Below, piece by piece: positions 1-7,104 of a DNA stretch of 10,901 nt. Source of the stretch: an uncultured Geobacteraceae bacterium (lineage in GTDB: Bacteria; Desulfobacterota; Desulfuromonadia; Desulfuromonadales; Geopsychrobacteraceae); the NCBI GenBank assembly GCA_937958075.1, contig CALFFB010000060.1:1-10901 (forward strand). The letters are read 5' to 3'. The position numbers and the translations under genes were made by a program. The notes beneath the pieces were generated by a model. It did not search any database. It was not told the origin of the DNA and worked only from the letters and a program-made list of their open reading frames with translations. The number at the start of each line of letters is the position of its first letter. Position 1 is the stretch's first letter.

Positions 1-332
1 ACGGTCATATCCGCTTTTCCCATACCGGGGTGAACGAAGTCGCCAGTATCGCCGAGGCCGCCGGTGAGTTCCTGGACTTTGTGGTCACCGCCCTGGACCA
101 GGATGAGTGCGATATCTTTGACCGGGCCCTGGAATATGAAAACGTCATCGACGATCTGGAGGAAACCCTGCGCCTCAATCATATCCACCGTCTGAACACG
201 GGAGAGTGCGCTGTTCAGCCGGGGCTGATTTTTATCGACATGCTGCAGAGTTACGAAAAAATCGGTGACCATACCTTCAAAATGGCACGGGTTCTGGCCG
301 AAAGCTGCGGGAATGAAACAGGCCGTCATTGA
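1..332 (+). CDS. Na+/phosphate cotransporter family protein, C-terminal PhoU-like tail (partial, 5' end outside window)
   Basis: The reading frame is open from base 3 to the stop at 330-332, so this is the last ~109 residues of a gene that starts upstream. The visible part is all helical and charged. It contains the stretches RLNTGECAVQPGLIFIDML and YEKIGDHTFKMA, which match the final PhoU-type helical bundle found at the cytoplasmic C-terminus of NptA/PNaS-family Na+/Pi cotransporters; the E(R/K)IGDH motif is the clearest mark. In that family the membrane segments come first and the PhoU tail follows, so the transporter part should lie to the left. A free-standing PhoU protein is the alternative, since no membrane segment is visible here. 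Its last 20 bases overlap the start of the downstream Ppx/GppA gene, which suggests translational coupling and a shared phosphate-related role. Confidence 0.72.
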   Translation, partial: GHIRFSHTGVNEVASIAEAAGEFLDFVVTALDQDECDIFDRALEYENVIDDLEETLRLNHIHRLNTGECAVQPGLIFIDMLQSYEKIGDHTFKMARVLAESCGNETGRH

Positions 333-1221
333 TATCGGCAGCAACACCGTGCGCATGTTGATAGCCGGTTGCCCCGACGGTTCGCCGGAGATTTACAGGT
401 ATGAGCGTTGTATCACCCGGCTGGCCGGAGGGTTCGATCCGGTCACCGGGCTGTCTGCCGCCGCCAGGCAGCGCACCTTTGAGGCTCTTTGCCGGTTTGC
501 CGGACGCCTGCGCCAGGAAGAGATTCCCTGTCTGCGCGCCGTCGGCACTGCCGCTCTGCGCCGGGCGCCCAATCGTCAGCAGTTTATCGACGAGGTCAGA
601 CAGGGTTGCGGCCTGCAGATTGAGGTGATTGACGGTGATGAGGAAGCACGCCTGATGACGGCAGGTATTCTGTCCGTGGTGCGGCCGGCACCGCCGCGGG
701 CGGTGCTCCTCGACATCGGTGGCGGTAGTACGGAAATCGTGGCCAGTGAGCGGGGCAGGGTGGTCTTTCAACAGAGCTTTCCCATTGGTGTGGTGCGCCT
801 GGTGGAGGATTGTCCCACCCCGGAGCAGCGACAAAAGCCCATTGATGCCATGGTGACGGCCTTTGTCCGTGCCTGTCCCTGGTGCAACCAGCTCCCGGCC
901 GGTGACCTTGGTCTGATCGCTACCGCCGGGACGGTGACGACTCTGGCCGCCATGCATCTTGAATTGAGCCGCTATGACGCAGCGGCCATCAACAACCATC
1001 GCCTTCCCGCCGACTGGATTCAGCAGCTGTATACCCGCCTTCTGCCGCTGTCGCCTGGCGAGCGTGAGACGCTCCCCGGCATGGAGCCGGGCAGGGGAGA
1101 TCTGCTACCGGCGGGCATGGAAATCATTCTGGCTCTGGTAGCGCGCCTCGGGGTAGACCAGGTCACCGTTGCCGATGCCGGATTGCTTGAAGGGCTGTTT
1201 CTTGCCGCATGCAGTAATTGA
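313..1221 (+). CDS. Ppx/GppA-family exopolyphosphatase / pppGpp phosphohydrolase
   Basis: This encodes 302 residues of the ASKHA-fold Ppx/GppA family, which removes terminal phosphates from polyphosphate or converts pppGpp to ppGpp in the cytoplasm. Visible motifs are the first phosphate loop DIGSNT (residues 7-12), GTAALRRAPN, the conserved EVIDGDEEARL, the second phosphate loop DIGGGSTE (134-141), SFPIGVVRL, and IATAGTVTTLAAM near the C-terminus. I chose ATG 313 because residues 2-12 then give the usual family N-terminus (KQAVIDIGSNT). An in-frame ATG at 265 would add 16 residues read from inside the upstream gene in another frame. The protein has only the two-lobed phosphatase core and lacks the C-terminal HD-like domain of long E. 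coli-type Ppx. The 20-bp overlap with the preceding phosphate-transporter tail suggests co-expression. Sequence alone cannot separate Ppx from GppA activity. Confidence 0.88.
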   Translation: MKQAVIDIGSNTVRMLIAGCPDGSPEIYRYERCITRLAGGFDPVTGLSAAARQRTFEALCRFAGRLRQEEIPCLRAVGTAALRRAPNRQQFIDEVRQGCGLQIEVIDGDEEARLMTAGILSVVRPAPPRAVLLDIGGGSTEIVASERGRVVFQQSFPIGVVRLVEDCPTPEQRQKPIDAMVTAFVRACPWCNQLPAGDLGLIATAGTVTTLAAMHLELSRYDAAAINNHRLPADWIQQLYTRLLPLSPGERETLPGMEPGRGDLLPAGMEIILALVARLGVDQVTVADAGLLEGLFLAACSN

Positions 1222-1346
1222 CAGCCGGCGTCGCTTTGCCTATTATCTCCCTTTTTTGTATCCGCTCGAAAACAAACTGAACAGGCGCACTTCGTTGCGG
1301 TCTGTAAGCTTCCATCAACTCTAACATGTGCTATCCAAGGGCTGTC

Positions 1347-3095
1347 ATGAACAAAGTTCTCTTGTCCGGTAACGAGGCCATCGCGCGCGGCACCTACGAA
1401 GCGGGCGCGCTGGTTGCCTGTGCTTATCCCGGCACTCCCAGTACGGAAATTCTGGAAAACATGGTGCAGTACAAAGAGGTTGATTCCTCGTGGGCACCCA
1501 ACGAAAAAGTCGCTCTGGAAGTCGGTATCGGCGCCTGTTTCGGAGGCGCCCGGGCGCTGGTGACCATGAAGCATGTCGGCGTCAATGTTGCCGCCGACCC
1601 TCTGTTCACCCTGACCTATACCGGTGTGCGTGGCGGTCTGGTGCTGGTCACGGCGGATGATCCGGAACTGCATTCGTCCCAGAACGAGCAGGATAATCGC
1701 AATTACGCCAAATTCGCCAAGGTGCCCATGTTCGAGCCGGCGGACAGTCAGGAAGCCCTGGATTACACCAAGCTGTCCTTCGAGGTCAGCGAACAGTTTG
1801 ATACGCCGGTGCTGCTGCGCAGTACCACGCGTATTTCCCATTCCAAGTCGGCAGTGGTTCTGGGCGAACGCCCGCAGCAGATTCCGACCCCCTCCCTGAA
1901 ACGTGATCCGGCCAAGCTGGTGATGCTGCCCGGCAATGCCCGCCGGCGCCATTACGATGTGGAAGAGCGCGTCCTCAGGCTGGAAGAGTGGAGCTGCGAT
2001 CAGCCCTTTAACCGCATCGAAAAAGGCAAGGGGGAGGTTGGCGTCATCACCTCCGGTGTCTCCTACCAGTACGTCAAGGAGGTACTGCCCGATGCCGATG
2101 TGCTGAAACTCGGCATGGTTTATCCCTTGCCCAAGCGTTTGATCCGTGACTTTGCCGCCAACTACAAAACCCTCTACGTCGTCGAAGAGCTTGACCCCTT
2201 TATCGAGGAGCAGGTCAGGGCCATGGGGATTGACGTTATCGGCAAGGACAAGTTGCCCATCTGCGGCGAGTTGACCCCCGGCCGGGTGGCCAAGGCCCTG
2301 TTTGGCAGCGATCTGCCTGCGGAAAATACGGCGGATCTGCCCCAGCGCCCGCCGAATATGTGTCCCGGCTGTCCCCATCGCGGGGTGTTCATGGAACTTA
2401 ATCGCGCCAAGGCCTATGTCACCGGTGATATCGGCTGCTATACCCTGGGCTTCATGCCGCCCCTGTCGGCCATGGACACCTGCGTCTGCATGGGGGCGAG
2501 CATCGGCAACGCCACCGGCATCAGCAAGGTTCTCTCGGCGGAGGAACAGCGCAAGGTCGTCGCCGTGATCGGTGACTCGACCTTCCTGCATACCGGCATC
2601 AACGGCCTGATGGACATGGCCTACAACAAATCCACAGCCACCGTCATCATTCTCGATAACCGGATTACCGCCATGACCGGTCGTCAGGAAAACCCCACCT
2701 CCGGTTTTACCCTGGCCGACCAGCCGACCTACCGCGTTGACATGGAGCAGCTGTGCAAGGCCGTCGGCGTTGAGCATGTCAAGGTGATCGATCCCTATGA
2801 TATCGCCCTGACCCGCAAAACCGTGCGTGAAGAAATGGCCCGTGCGGAATTGTCGGTCATTATCACCACCCGGCCCTGCATGCTGGTGCCACGGGATAAT
2901 CTGGAGCGGCGCAACCCCCTCTATGTGGATCATGAACTCTGCACCGGCTGCAAGGCCTGCCTGCGGCTGGGCTGTCCGGCCATCACCTGGGATGAGCAGA
3001 GCAAAAAATCCAACGTCGATAAAATTATCTGTGTCGGCTGCAAGGTCTGCAAGCAGACCTGCGGTTTTGATGCATTTCAGGAAATCGAGGCATAA
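1347..3095 (+). CDS. iorA: Indolepyruvate:ferredoxin oxidoreductase alpha subunit
   Basis: This 582-residue subunit carries the ThDP site and Fe-S clusters of the enzyme that oxidatively decarboxylates indolepyruvate, phenylpyruvate or hydroxyphenylpyruvate to the arylacetyl-CoA, reducing ferredoxin. The N-terminal third is the pyrimidine-binding region (SGNEAIARGTYEAGA, then AYPGTPSTEIL). The middle has CPGCPHRG (residues 339-346) and GDIGCYTLG. The ThDP/Mg motif begins at GDS (409-411) and ends in ILDN, followed by TAMTGRQENP. Two [4Fe-4S] motifs close the protein: C532/C535/C538/C543, with one extra residue before the last Cys, and C562/C565/C568/C572, where Gly replaces the usual Pro after the fourth Cys. 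ATG 1347 is preferred because CCAAGG lies 6 bases upstream; ATG 1326 would add seven untypical residues. iorB follows 2 bases after the stop. The 125-bp gap upstream shows no convincing promoter or terminator. Confidence 0.95.
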   Translation: MNKVLLSGNEAIARGTYEAGALVACAYPGTPSTEILENMVQYKEVDSSWAPNEKVALEVGIGACFGGARALVTMKHVGVNVAADPLFTLTYTGVRGGLVLVTADDPELHSSQNEQDNRNYAKFAKVPMFEPADSQEALDYTKLSFEVSEQFDTPVLLRSTTRISHSKSAVVLGERPQQIPTPSLKRDPAKLVMLPGNARRRHYDVEERVLRLEEWSCDQPFNRIEKGKGEVGVITSGVSYQYVKEVLPDADVLKLGMVYPLPKRLIRDFAANYKTLYVVEELDPFIEEQVRAMGIDVIGKDKLPICGELTPGRVAKALFGSDLPAENTADLPQRPPNMCPGCPHRGVFMELNRAKAYVTGDIGCYTLGFMPPLSAMDTCVCMGASIGNATGISKVLSAEEQRKVVAVIGDSTFLHTGINGLMDMAYNKSTATVIILDNRITAMTGRQENPTSGFTLADQPTYRVDMEQLCKAVGVEHVKVIDPYDIALTRKTVREEMARAELSVIITTRPCMLVPRDNLERRNPLYVDHELCTGCKACLRLGCPAITWDEQSKKSNVDKIICVGCKVCKQTCGFDAFQEIEA

Positions 3096-3097
3096 CC

Positions 3098-3673
3098 ATG
3101 AATACAACAAATATCCTGCTGGCCGGGGTTGGCGGTCAGGGCATTCTGCTGGCCAGTGAAGTTCTGTCCGAGGTTTGTCTGATGGCCGGACTTGATGTCA
3201 AGAAGAACGAGATTCACGGCATGTCCCAGCGCGGCGGCAGTGTCGTTTCTCACGTTCGTTTCGGAGAAAAGGTCTACTCGTCCATCATTCCTGAAGGGGA
3301 GGTGGATATCCTCTTCAGTTTCGAGCTCCTCGAAACCTGCCGCTATCTGCCGCTTCTGCGCAAGGACGGTCGTATCGTTGCCAGCAACTGGAAAATTGCA
3401 CCCCCGTCCGTCGCCCTCGGCAAACAGGCGTATCCGGCGGAGTTGACGGAGAAAATCCGCAGCCAGTTTGCCAATACCACCATCGTTGAAGGACTTGATA
3501 TCGCTCTTGAAGTCGGTAATGCCAAAACCGTTAACACGGTGCTGCTAGGGGCTTTATCCAACATGCTCGATTTCGATCACGCATTATGGTTGACTGCTCT
3601 TGAGCGCATGGTGCCGCCGAAGTTGCTGGAGATCAACCTCAAGGCTTTCGCCGCCGGACGAGAGGTGAAATAG
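3098..3673 (+). CDS. iorB: Indolepyruvate:ferredoxin oxidoreductase beta subunit
   Basis: This 191-residue protein is the gamma-type domain partner of IorA in the arylpyruvate:ferredoxin oxidoreductase. The N-terminus NILLAGVGGQGILLASEVL holds the glycine-rich loop typical of the family. HGMSQRGGSVVSHVRFG and the downstream PEGEVDILFSFELLETCRYL are further family signatures. The length is normal for IorB. ATG 3098 begins 2 bases after the iorA stop, with CGAGG about 7 bases upstream inside the end of iorA. The pair is therefore almost certainly one transcript and translationally linked. After its stop there is a 174-bp gap containing a long inverted repeat before the next gene, so co-transcription with the downstream paaK cluster is likely in function but not shown. 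The nearby PaaK enzymes share the expected arylacetyl-CoA product. Confidence 0.95.
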   Translation: MNTTNILLAGVGGQGILLASEVLSEVCLMAGLDVKKNEIHGMSQRGGSVVSHVRFGEKVYSSIIPEGEVDILFSFELLETCRYLPLLRKDGRIVASNWKIAPPSVALGKQAYPAELTEKIRSQFANTTIVEGLDIALEVGNAKTVNTVLLGALSNMLDFDHALWLTALERMVPPKLLEINLKAFAAGREVK

Positions 3674-3690
3674 GGTACCTGTTTTTGTCT

Positions 3691-3802
3691 GACAAGGGGT
3701 TATGGTCCCTGTTTCGAGGGCCACTTTTCGCCATCCATGGCCGTTAGACTGTCGCCATCCAGGCGCCAGACACCCTCTCCACAGGAACCATAGCCCCTTG
3801 TC
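3691..3802. repeat. Long imperfect inverted repeat in the iorB-paaK spacer
   Basis: The arms 3691-3711 (GACAAGGGGTTATGGTCCCTG) and 3782-3802 are reverse complements at 19 of 21 positions; both mismatches become G-T-type pairs in one RNA orientation. A further base pair (3712/3781) and, after a 3x3 internal loop, five more pairs (3716-3720 GAGGG with 3773-3777 CCCTC) extend the stem. The interior holds two smaller potential hairpins (3719-3723 with 3738-3742; 3753-3756 with 3762-3765) and a 10-bp direct repeat, TCGCCATCCA, at 3728-3737 and 3752-3761. No T-run follows either arm, so it is not a standard intrinsic terminator. It may be a structured mRNA leader, an RNA-processing site or a small terminal-inverted-repeat element; sequence alone does not decide. 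Confidence 0.7.
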
Positions 3803-3847
3803 TATGCACGTGAAAAAGTTTTACGACCGGCCACAAAGGAACAACCA

Positions 3848-5158
3848 ATGATCTGGAATGATGATTTTGAAACCCTGCCCCGCGAGGCCATCGACTCCCT
3901 GCAGTTGCGTCGTTTGCAGCAAACTGTTGAGCGGGTCTACGCCACGGTTCCCTTTTATCGTGACACCTTCAATAAAATGGGGATCAGACCGGCGGATATC
4001 AAGCAGCTCAAGGACATTCAGAAGCTGCCCTTTACCTTGAAAAAAGACATGCGCGACAACTACCCCTACGGGTTGTTTGCCGTGCCCCTGGAACAGATCG
4101 TCCGCATCCACGCCTCGTCCGGCACCACCGGCAAACCGACGGTGGTCGGTTACACCCGGCGTGATATCGAAACCTGGACCGAGCTGATGGCGCGCTCCTT
4201 CGTTGCGGCCGGCGCCCACAAGGGGGACGTTATCCATAACGCCTATGGTTACGGCCTGTTCACCGGCGGCCTGGGGGCTCATTACGGCGCCGAACGCATC
4301 GGCGCCTCGGTCATCCCCATGTCCGGGGGCAACACCAAAAAACAACTGATGATCATGCAGGATTTCGGCTCCACGGTGCTCACCTGCACGCCATCCTACA
4401 GCTTGTTTCTGGCGGAGGTGGCGGCAGAGGAGGGGATCGACATCCGCAAGCTCCGGCTGAAGGTCGGGATTCTCGGCGCTGAACCCTGGAGCGAGAAGAT
4501 GCGCCAGGAGATTGAAGCCAAGCTGGGCATCAAGGCCATCGATATCTACGGACTGTCAGAGATCATGGGGCCGGGGGTCGGCATCGAATGTATCGAGGCC
4601 CAGAATGGCCTGCACGTATGGGAGGATCATTTTATTCTGGAAATTATTGATCCGGACACCTGCGAGGTGCTGCCCGAAGGAGAAAAAGGGGAGCTGGTGA
4701 TCACCACCATCACCAAGGAGGGGATTCCTCTGATCCGCTACCGGACCCGCGATATCACCCGTCTGAACCGTCAGCCCTGCATCTGCGGCCGTACCCATGC
4801 CCGCATCGAACGCTTGAGCGGACGCAGCGACGACATGCTGATTATTCGCGGGGTCAATGTCTTCCCGAGTCAGATCGAATCGGTTCTTTTCAACATCGAA
4901 GGGGTGGAGCCGCACTATCAACTGCTGGTCGACAGGGAGGGGAACCTTGATACCCTGGAGGTACAGGTTGAGGTCAACGAGCAGACCTTCTCCGACGAGA
5001 TCAAAAAGCTGCAGGCGCTGTCTTCTGCAATCCAGAAACAGATCAAGGACCTCCTTGGTGTGACCTGCAAGGTTCGCCTGGTGGAGCCGAAGACCTTGAC
5101 CCGCAGTGAAGGCAAGGCGCAACGGGTGATTGACAACCGCAAAAAAGGGGCATCCTAG
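3848..5158 (+). CDS. paaK: Phenylacetate-CoA ligase (first copy)
   Basis: This 436-residue AMP-forming ligase joins phenylacetate or a related arylacetate to CoA using ATP, in the cytoplasm. The P-loop SSGTTGKP is at residues 90-97, the adenylate-binding YGLSE at 234-238 followed by IMGPGV, the hinge region RYRTRDITR near 300, the C311/C313 pair (PCICGR), and GRSDDMLIIRGVNVFP at 325-340. The catalytic-type C-terminal lysine is in EGKA (K423). Length is normal for PaaK. The pocket-side segment reads NAYGYGLFTGGLGAHYG (131-147), which I recall as typical of characterised phenylacetate ligases. AAGGA lies 7 bases before ATG 3848. It follows iorAB, whose product is arylacetyl-CoA, and is 14 bases ahead of an ACT-domain gene. 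In vivo it could run towards the CoA ester or, with IorAB, back towards the acid with ATP formation; the direction is inference. Confidence 0.95.
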   Translation: MIWNDDFETLPREAIDSLQLRRLQQTVERVYATVPFYRDTFNKMGIRPADIKQLKDIQKLPFTLKKDMRDNYPYGLFAVPLEQIVRIHASSGTTGKPTVVGYTRRDIETWTELMARSFVAAGAHKGDVIHNAYGYGLFTGGLGAHYGAERIGASVIPMSGGNTKKQLMIMQDFGSTVLTCTPSYSLFLAEVAAEEGIDIRKLRLKVGILGAEPWSEKMRQEIEAKLGIKAIDIYGLSEIMGPGVGIECIEAQNGLHVWEDHFILEIIDPDTCEVLPEGEKGELVITTITKEGIPLIRYRTRDITRLNRQPCICGRTHARIERLSGRSDDMLIIRGVNVFPSQIESVLFNIEGVEPHYQLLVDREGNLDTLEVQVEVNEQTFSDEIKKLQALSSAIQKQIKDLLGVTCKVRLVEPKTLTRSEGKAQRVIDNRKKGAS

Positions 5159-5172
5159 CAAAGGAGCAGGCC

Positions 5173-5604
5173 ATGAAAGTGGAACAGATATCGATCTTTA
5201 TCGAAAACAAGTCAGGGCGTCTGGCGGAGGTCTCCGGGATTCTGGGTGAGGCCGGGGTCAATATCCGCGCTCTGTCCTTGGCGGACACCAGTGATTTCGG
5301 TATCCTGCGGCTGATTGTCGACGACAGTGAAAAGGCGCTGCAGGTTCTGCGTGACCATCACTTCACCGTCAGTAAAACCGAGGTGATCGGCGTCGAGGTA
5401 CCCGATCAGCCCGGTGGATTGTCGTCCATTCTGAAGATCCTCGATCAGAATCAGATCAATGTTGAATACATGTATGCCTTTGTCGAACGCTCCGGCAGCA
5501 ATGCCGTCATTATCTTCCGCTTCGATGACGTGGATCAGGCCATTTCCGTGCTCCTGAAAAACCATGTCACCATTCTTGCCGGCAAAAAAATTACATCGAT
5601 ATAA
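5173..5604 (+). CDS. Free-standing double ACT-domain protein, probable amino acid-binding regulator
   Basis: The 143 residues form two ACT domains and nothing else. The first (about 1-70) has the ligand-loop pattern IENKSGRLAEVSGILGEAGV followed by NIRALSLAD. The second (about 71-143) has DQPGGLSSILKILDQNQINV followed by EYMYAFV. ACT domains usually bind amino acids at domain interfaces and control enzymes allosterically. No catalytic or DNA-binding domain is present here. A good ribosome site, AAGGAG, ends 6 bases before ATG 5173. The gene lies 14 bases after paaK copy 1 and 40 bases before paaK copy 2, inside an aromatic-acid cluster. The reasonable inference is that it senses phenylalanine, tyrosine or tryptophan, or an aryl acid, and acts on PaaK or IorAB. 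The ligand and partner are not shown by the sequence. Confidence 0.9.
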   Translation: MKVEQISIFIENKSGRLAEVSGILGEAGVNIRALSLADTSDFGILRLIVDDSEKALQVLRDHHFTVSKTEVIGVEVPDQPGGLSSILKILDQNQINVEYMYAFVERSGSNAVIIFRFDDVDQAISVLLKNHVTILAGKKITSI

Positions 5605-5610
5605 CAACTA

Positions 5611-5623
5611 ATTAAGAATTAAT
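5611..5623. repeat. AT-rich palindrome upstream of second paaK
   Basis: ATTAA-GAA-TTAAT is a perfect 5-bp inverted repeat with a 3-base centre. It lies in a 40-bp A+T-rich spacer between the ACT gene stop and the second paaK start, which contrasts with the GC-rich genes on both sides. It could be an operator or simply a low-complexity spacer. No convincing -35/-10 pair accompanies it, and no clear Shine-Dalgarno sequence precedes ATG 5645. Confidence 0.3.
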
Positions 5624-5644
5624 ACTGAAAGTTGATTATCAGCT

Positions 5645-6958
5645 ATGGACGAGCAGTTCCGGATATGGAATTCCCCGGCAGAGTGTCAGCCGCGCGAACA
5701 GCTTGAGGCGCTACAGCTTGAGCGTCTCAAGCAAACCGTCCGGCTGGTGGCAGATCAGGTTCCCTGTTATCAGAAAAAGTTCGCCACCAGCGGTTTCCAG
5801 CCGGGCGATCTGACGTCCCTGGATGATATTCGTTATTTGCCCTTCACCACCAAGGAAGATCTGCGCCTGAACTATCCTTATGGCATGTTTGCCGTGCCCC
5901 TGCGCGATGTCGTGCGGATTCACTCATCTTCCGGTACCACGGGCAAGCCGACAGTGGTCGGCTATACCAAACAGGATATCAATACCTGGACTGAGCTGGT
6001 TGCGCGTTTCATGACGGCCGCCGGAGTGACCCGCGAAGATATTGTCCATATTGCTTTCGGCTACGGCCTGTTCACCGGTGCCTTCGGTCTTCATTACGGA
6101 TCGGAAGCCATTGGCGCGTCGGTTATTCCCATCTCCGGCGGCAACACCGACAAACAGATCATGATCATGCAGGACTACCGCTCGTCAGCTCTCGTCTGTA
6201 CACCATCCTACGGTCTGACCATCGCCGACCGGCTGGAAAAGCAGGGGATAGACCCCTCAAGCCTGGCTCTGCGCGTCGGACTTTTCGGTGCCGAACCCTG
6301 GAGCGAACAGATGCGTACCGAACTTGAAGAGAGGCTGGGCATTGTCGCCACCGACAACTACGGTCTGTCGGAAATCATGGGGCCGGGAGTTGCCGGCGAT
6401 TGTCTGCTCAAATGTGGCATGCATCTGGCCGAAGATCATTTTCTTGTTGAAATTATTGATCCCGATACCGGCGCCGTGCTGCCCAAGGGTTCCAGGGGAG
6501 AACTGGTGATCACCAGTCTGACCAAGCAGGCCTTTCCGATGATTCGCTATCGCACCCGTGATATCACCCGTATCCACTATGAACCGTGCGCCTGTGGTCG
6601 CACCCTGGCGCGCATGGAAAAAACCAGTGGCCGGACCGACGATATGCTCATTATCAAAGGGGTCAATGTCTTTCCGACCCAGATCGAAGAGGTACTGCTG
6701 CAGATCGAAGGCTGTCAGCCGCACTATCAACTGGTGGTCGACCGGGTGAACAACCTGGATACCCTCGAAGTTCAGGTGGAGGTTAACGAGCATATCTTTT
6801 TCGATGAGATGAAACGCCAGCGTCATTTTGTCAACACTGCGGAAAAACGCCTGGCAACCGTCCTCGGAGTCAGCGCCAAGGTCAAACTGGTGGAACCTTC
6901 ATCCATCCTGCGTCACGAAGGCAAGGCCTGCCGGGTGATCGACCGACGTGTGCAATGA
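5645..6958 (+). CDS. paaK: Phenylacetate-CoA ligase paralogue (second copy)
   Basis: This 437-residue AMP-forming ligase is clearly a paralogue of the gene at 3848-5158 and aligns along its whole length with a few extra N-terminal residues. The P-loop SSGTTGKP is at 95-102, YGLSE at 239-243 with IMGPGV, then RYRTRDITR, PCACGR, GRTDDMLIIKGVNVFP, and the C-terminal catalytic lysine in EGKA (K427). The pocket-side segment differs: IAFGYGLFTGAFGLHYG (136-152) instead of NAYGYGLFTGGLGAHYG in copy 1. It therefore probably acts on a related but different aryl or arylacetic acid; the exact acid cannot be named. ATG 5645 is kept because alignment with copy 1 begins within the first ten residues, although no good ribosome site is visible. 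This start may depend on coupling to the ACT gene 40 bases upstream. It is the last gene of the cluster; a tRNA promoter follows at once. Confidence 0.93.
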   Translation: MDEQFRIWNSPAECQPREQLEALQLERLKQTVRLVADQVPCYQKKFATSGFQPGDLTSLDDIRYLPFTTKEDLRLNYPYGMFAVPLRDVVRIHSSSGTTGKPTVVGYTKQDINTWTELVARFMTAAGVTREDIVHIAFGYGLFTGAFGLHYGSEAIGASVIPISGGNTDKQIMIMQDYRSSALVCTPSYGLTIADRLEKQGIDPSSLALRVGLFGAEPWSEQMRTELEERLGIVATDNYGLSEIMGPGVAGDCLLKCGMHLAEDHFLVEIIDPDTGAVLPKGSRGELVITSLTKQAFPMIRYRTRDITRIHYEPCACGRTLARMEKTSGRTDDMLIIKGVNVFPTQIEEVLLQIEGCQPHYQLVVDRVNNLDTLEVQVEVNEHIFFDEMKRQRHFVNTAEKRLATVLGVSAKVKLVEPSSILRHEGKACRVIDRRVQ

Positions 6959-6971
6959 TCCGGTTTTTGCC

Positions 6972-7000
6972 TTGACAGACGTCGGTGAATAGCAGATAAT
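6972..7000 (+). promoter_or_regulatory. Sigma-70-type promoter of the tRNA-Pro gene
   Basis: A perfect -35 hexamer TTGACA (6972-6977) is followed after exactly 17 bases by GATAAT (6995-7000), one base from the TATAAT consensus. The expected transcription start is near 7007, about 13 bases before the mature tRNA 5' end. The discriminator CCGCG just after the -10 is GC-rich, as expected for stable-RNA promoters under stringent (ppGpp) control. A 6-bp inverted repeat (ACGTCG 6979-6984, CGACGT 7004-7009) brackets the -10 and may be coincidental. Confidence 0.85.
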
Positions 7001-7019
7001 CCGCGACGTTTTGAAATAA

Positions 7020-7096
7020 CGGGATGTGGCGCAGTCTGGTAGCGCACTTGACTGGGGGTCAAGGGGCCGGAGGTTCAAATCCTCTCATCCCGACCA
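7020..7096 (+). tRNA. tRNA-Pro (anticodon GGG)
   Basis: The 77 bases fold into a full cloverleaf. The acceptor stem is CGGGATG (7020-7026) with CATCCCG (7086-7092), followed by A73 and an encoded CCA at 7094-7096. The D arm uses GCGC on both sides. The anticodon stem CTTGA/TCAAG (7047-7051, 7059-7063) encloses the 7-base loop CTGGGGG, giving anticodon GGG at 7054-7056, which reads CCC and CCU proline codons. The T stem (7069-7073 with 7081-7085, one G-T pair) closes the loop TTCAAAT. It has its own promoter upstream and an intrinsic terminator directly downstream, so it is a single-gene unit. The restriction genes begin about 140 bases further on, so its 3' end is a possible island attachment site. 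Confidence 0.97.
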
Positions 7097-7104
7097 ATCA
7101 ATAG

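Noticed and set aside
277..999. Minus-strand open frame of 240 codons across the Ppx/GppA gene
   Set aside because: It is antisense to a gene with intact family motifs and shows no domain of its own.
1020..3110. Very long minus-strand open frame (696 codons) antisense to iorA and the end of the Ppx/GppA gene
   Set aside because: The + strand carries unmistakable IorA motifs over the same bases. The antisense frame stays open because of GC-rich third positions, and its translation is rich in His, Gly and Gln without any recognisable domain.
3691..3802. The inverted repeat as an intrinsic terminator of iorAB
   Set aside because: The loop is about 70 bases and no T-run follows either arm, so the standard terminator form is not met.
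3702..3851. Small + strand frame (49 codons) in the iorB-paaK spacer ending in an ATGA overlap with the paaK start, and a shorter version from ATG 3804 (15 codons with Phe-Tyr)
   Set aside because: The long version is a His/Arg/Pro-rich sequence lying mostly inside the inverted repeat, with AGGGG only 2 bases before its ATG. The short version has no ribosome site and no run of aromatic codons expected of a leader peptide.
5591..5644. Possible internal promoter in the A+T-rich gap before the second paaK
   Set aside because: No -35/-10 pair with acceptable match and spacing could be found; only the small palindrome stands out.
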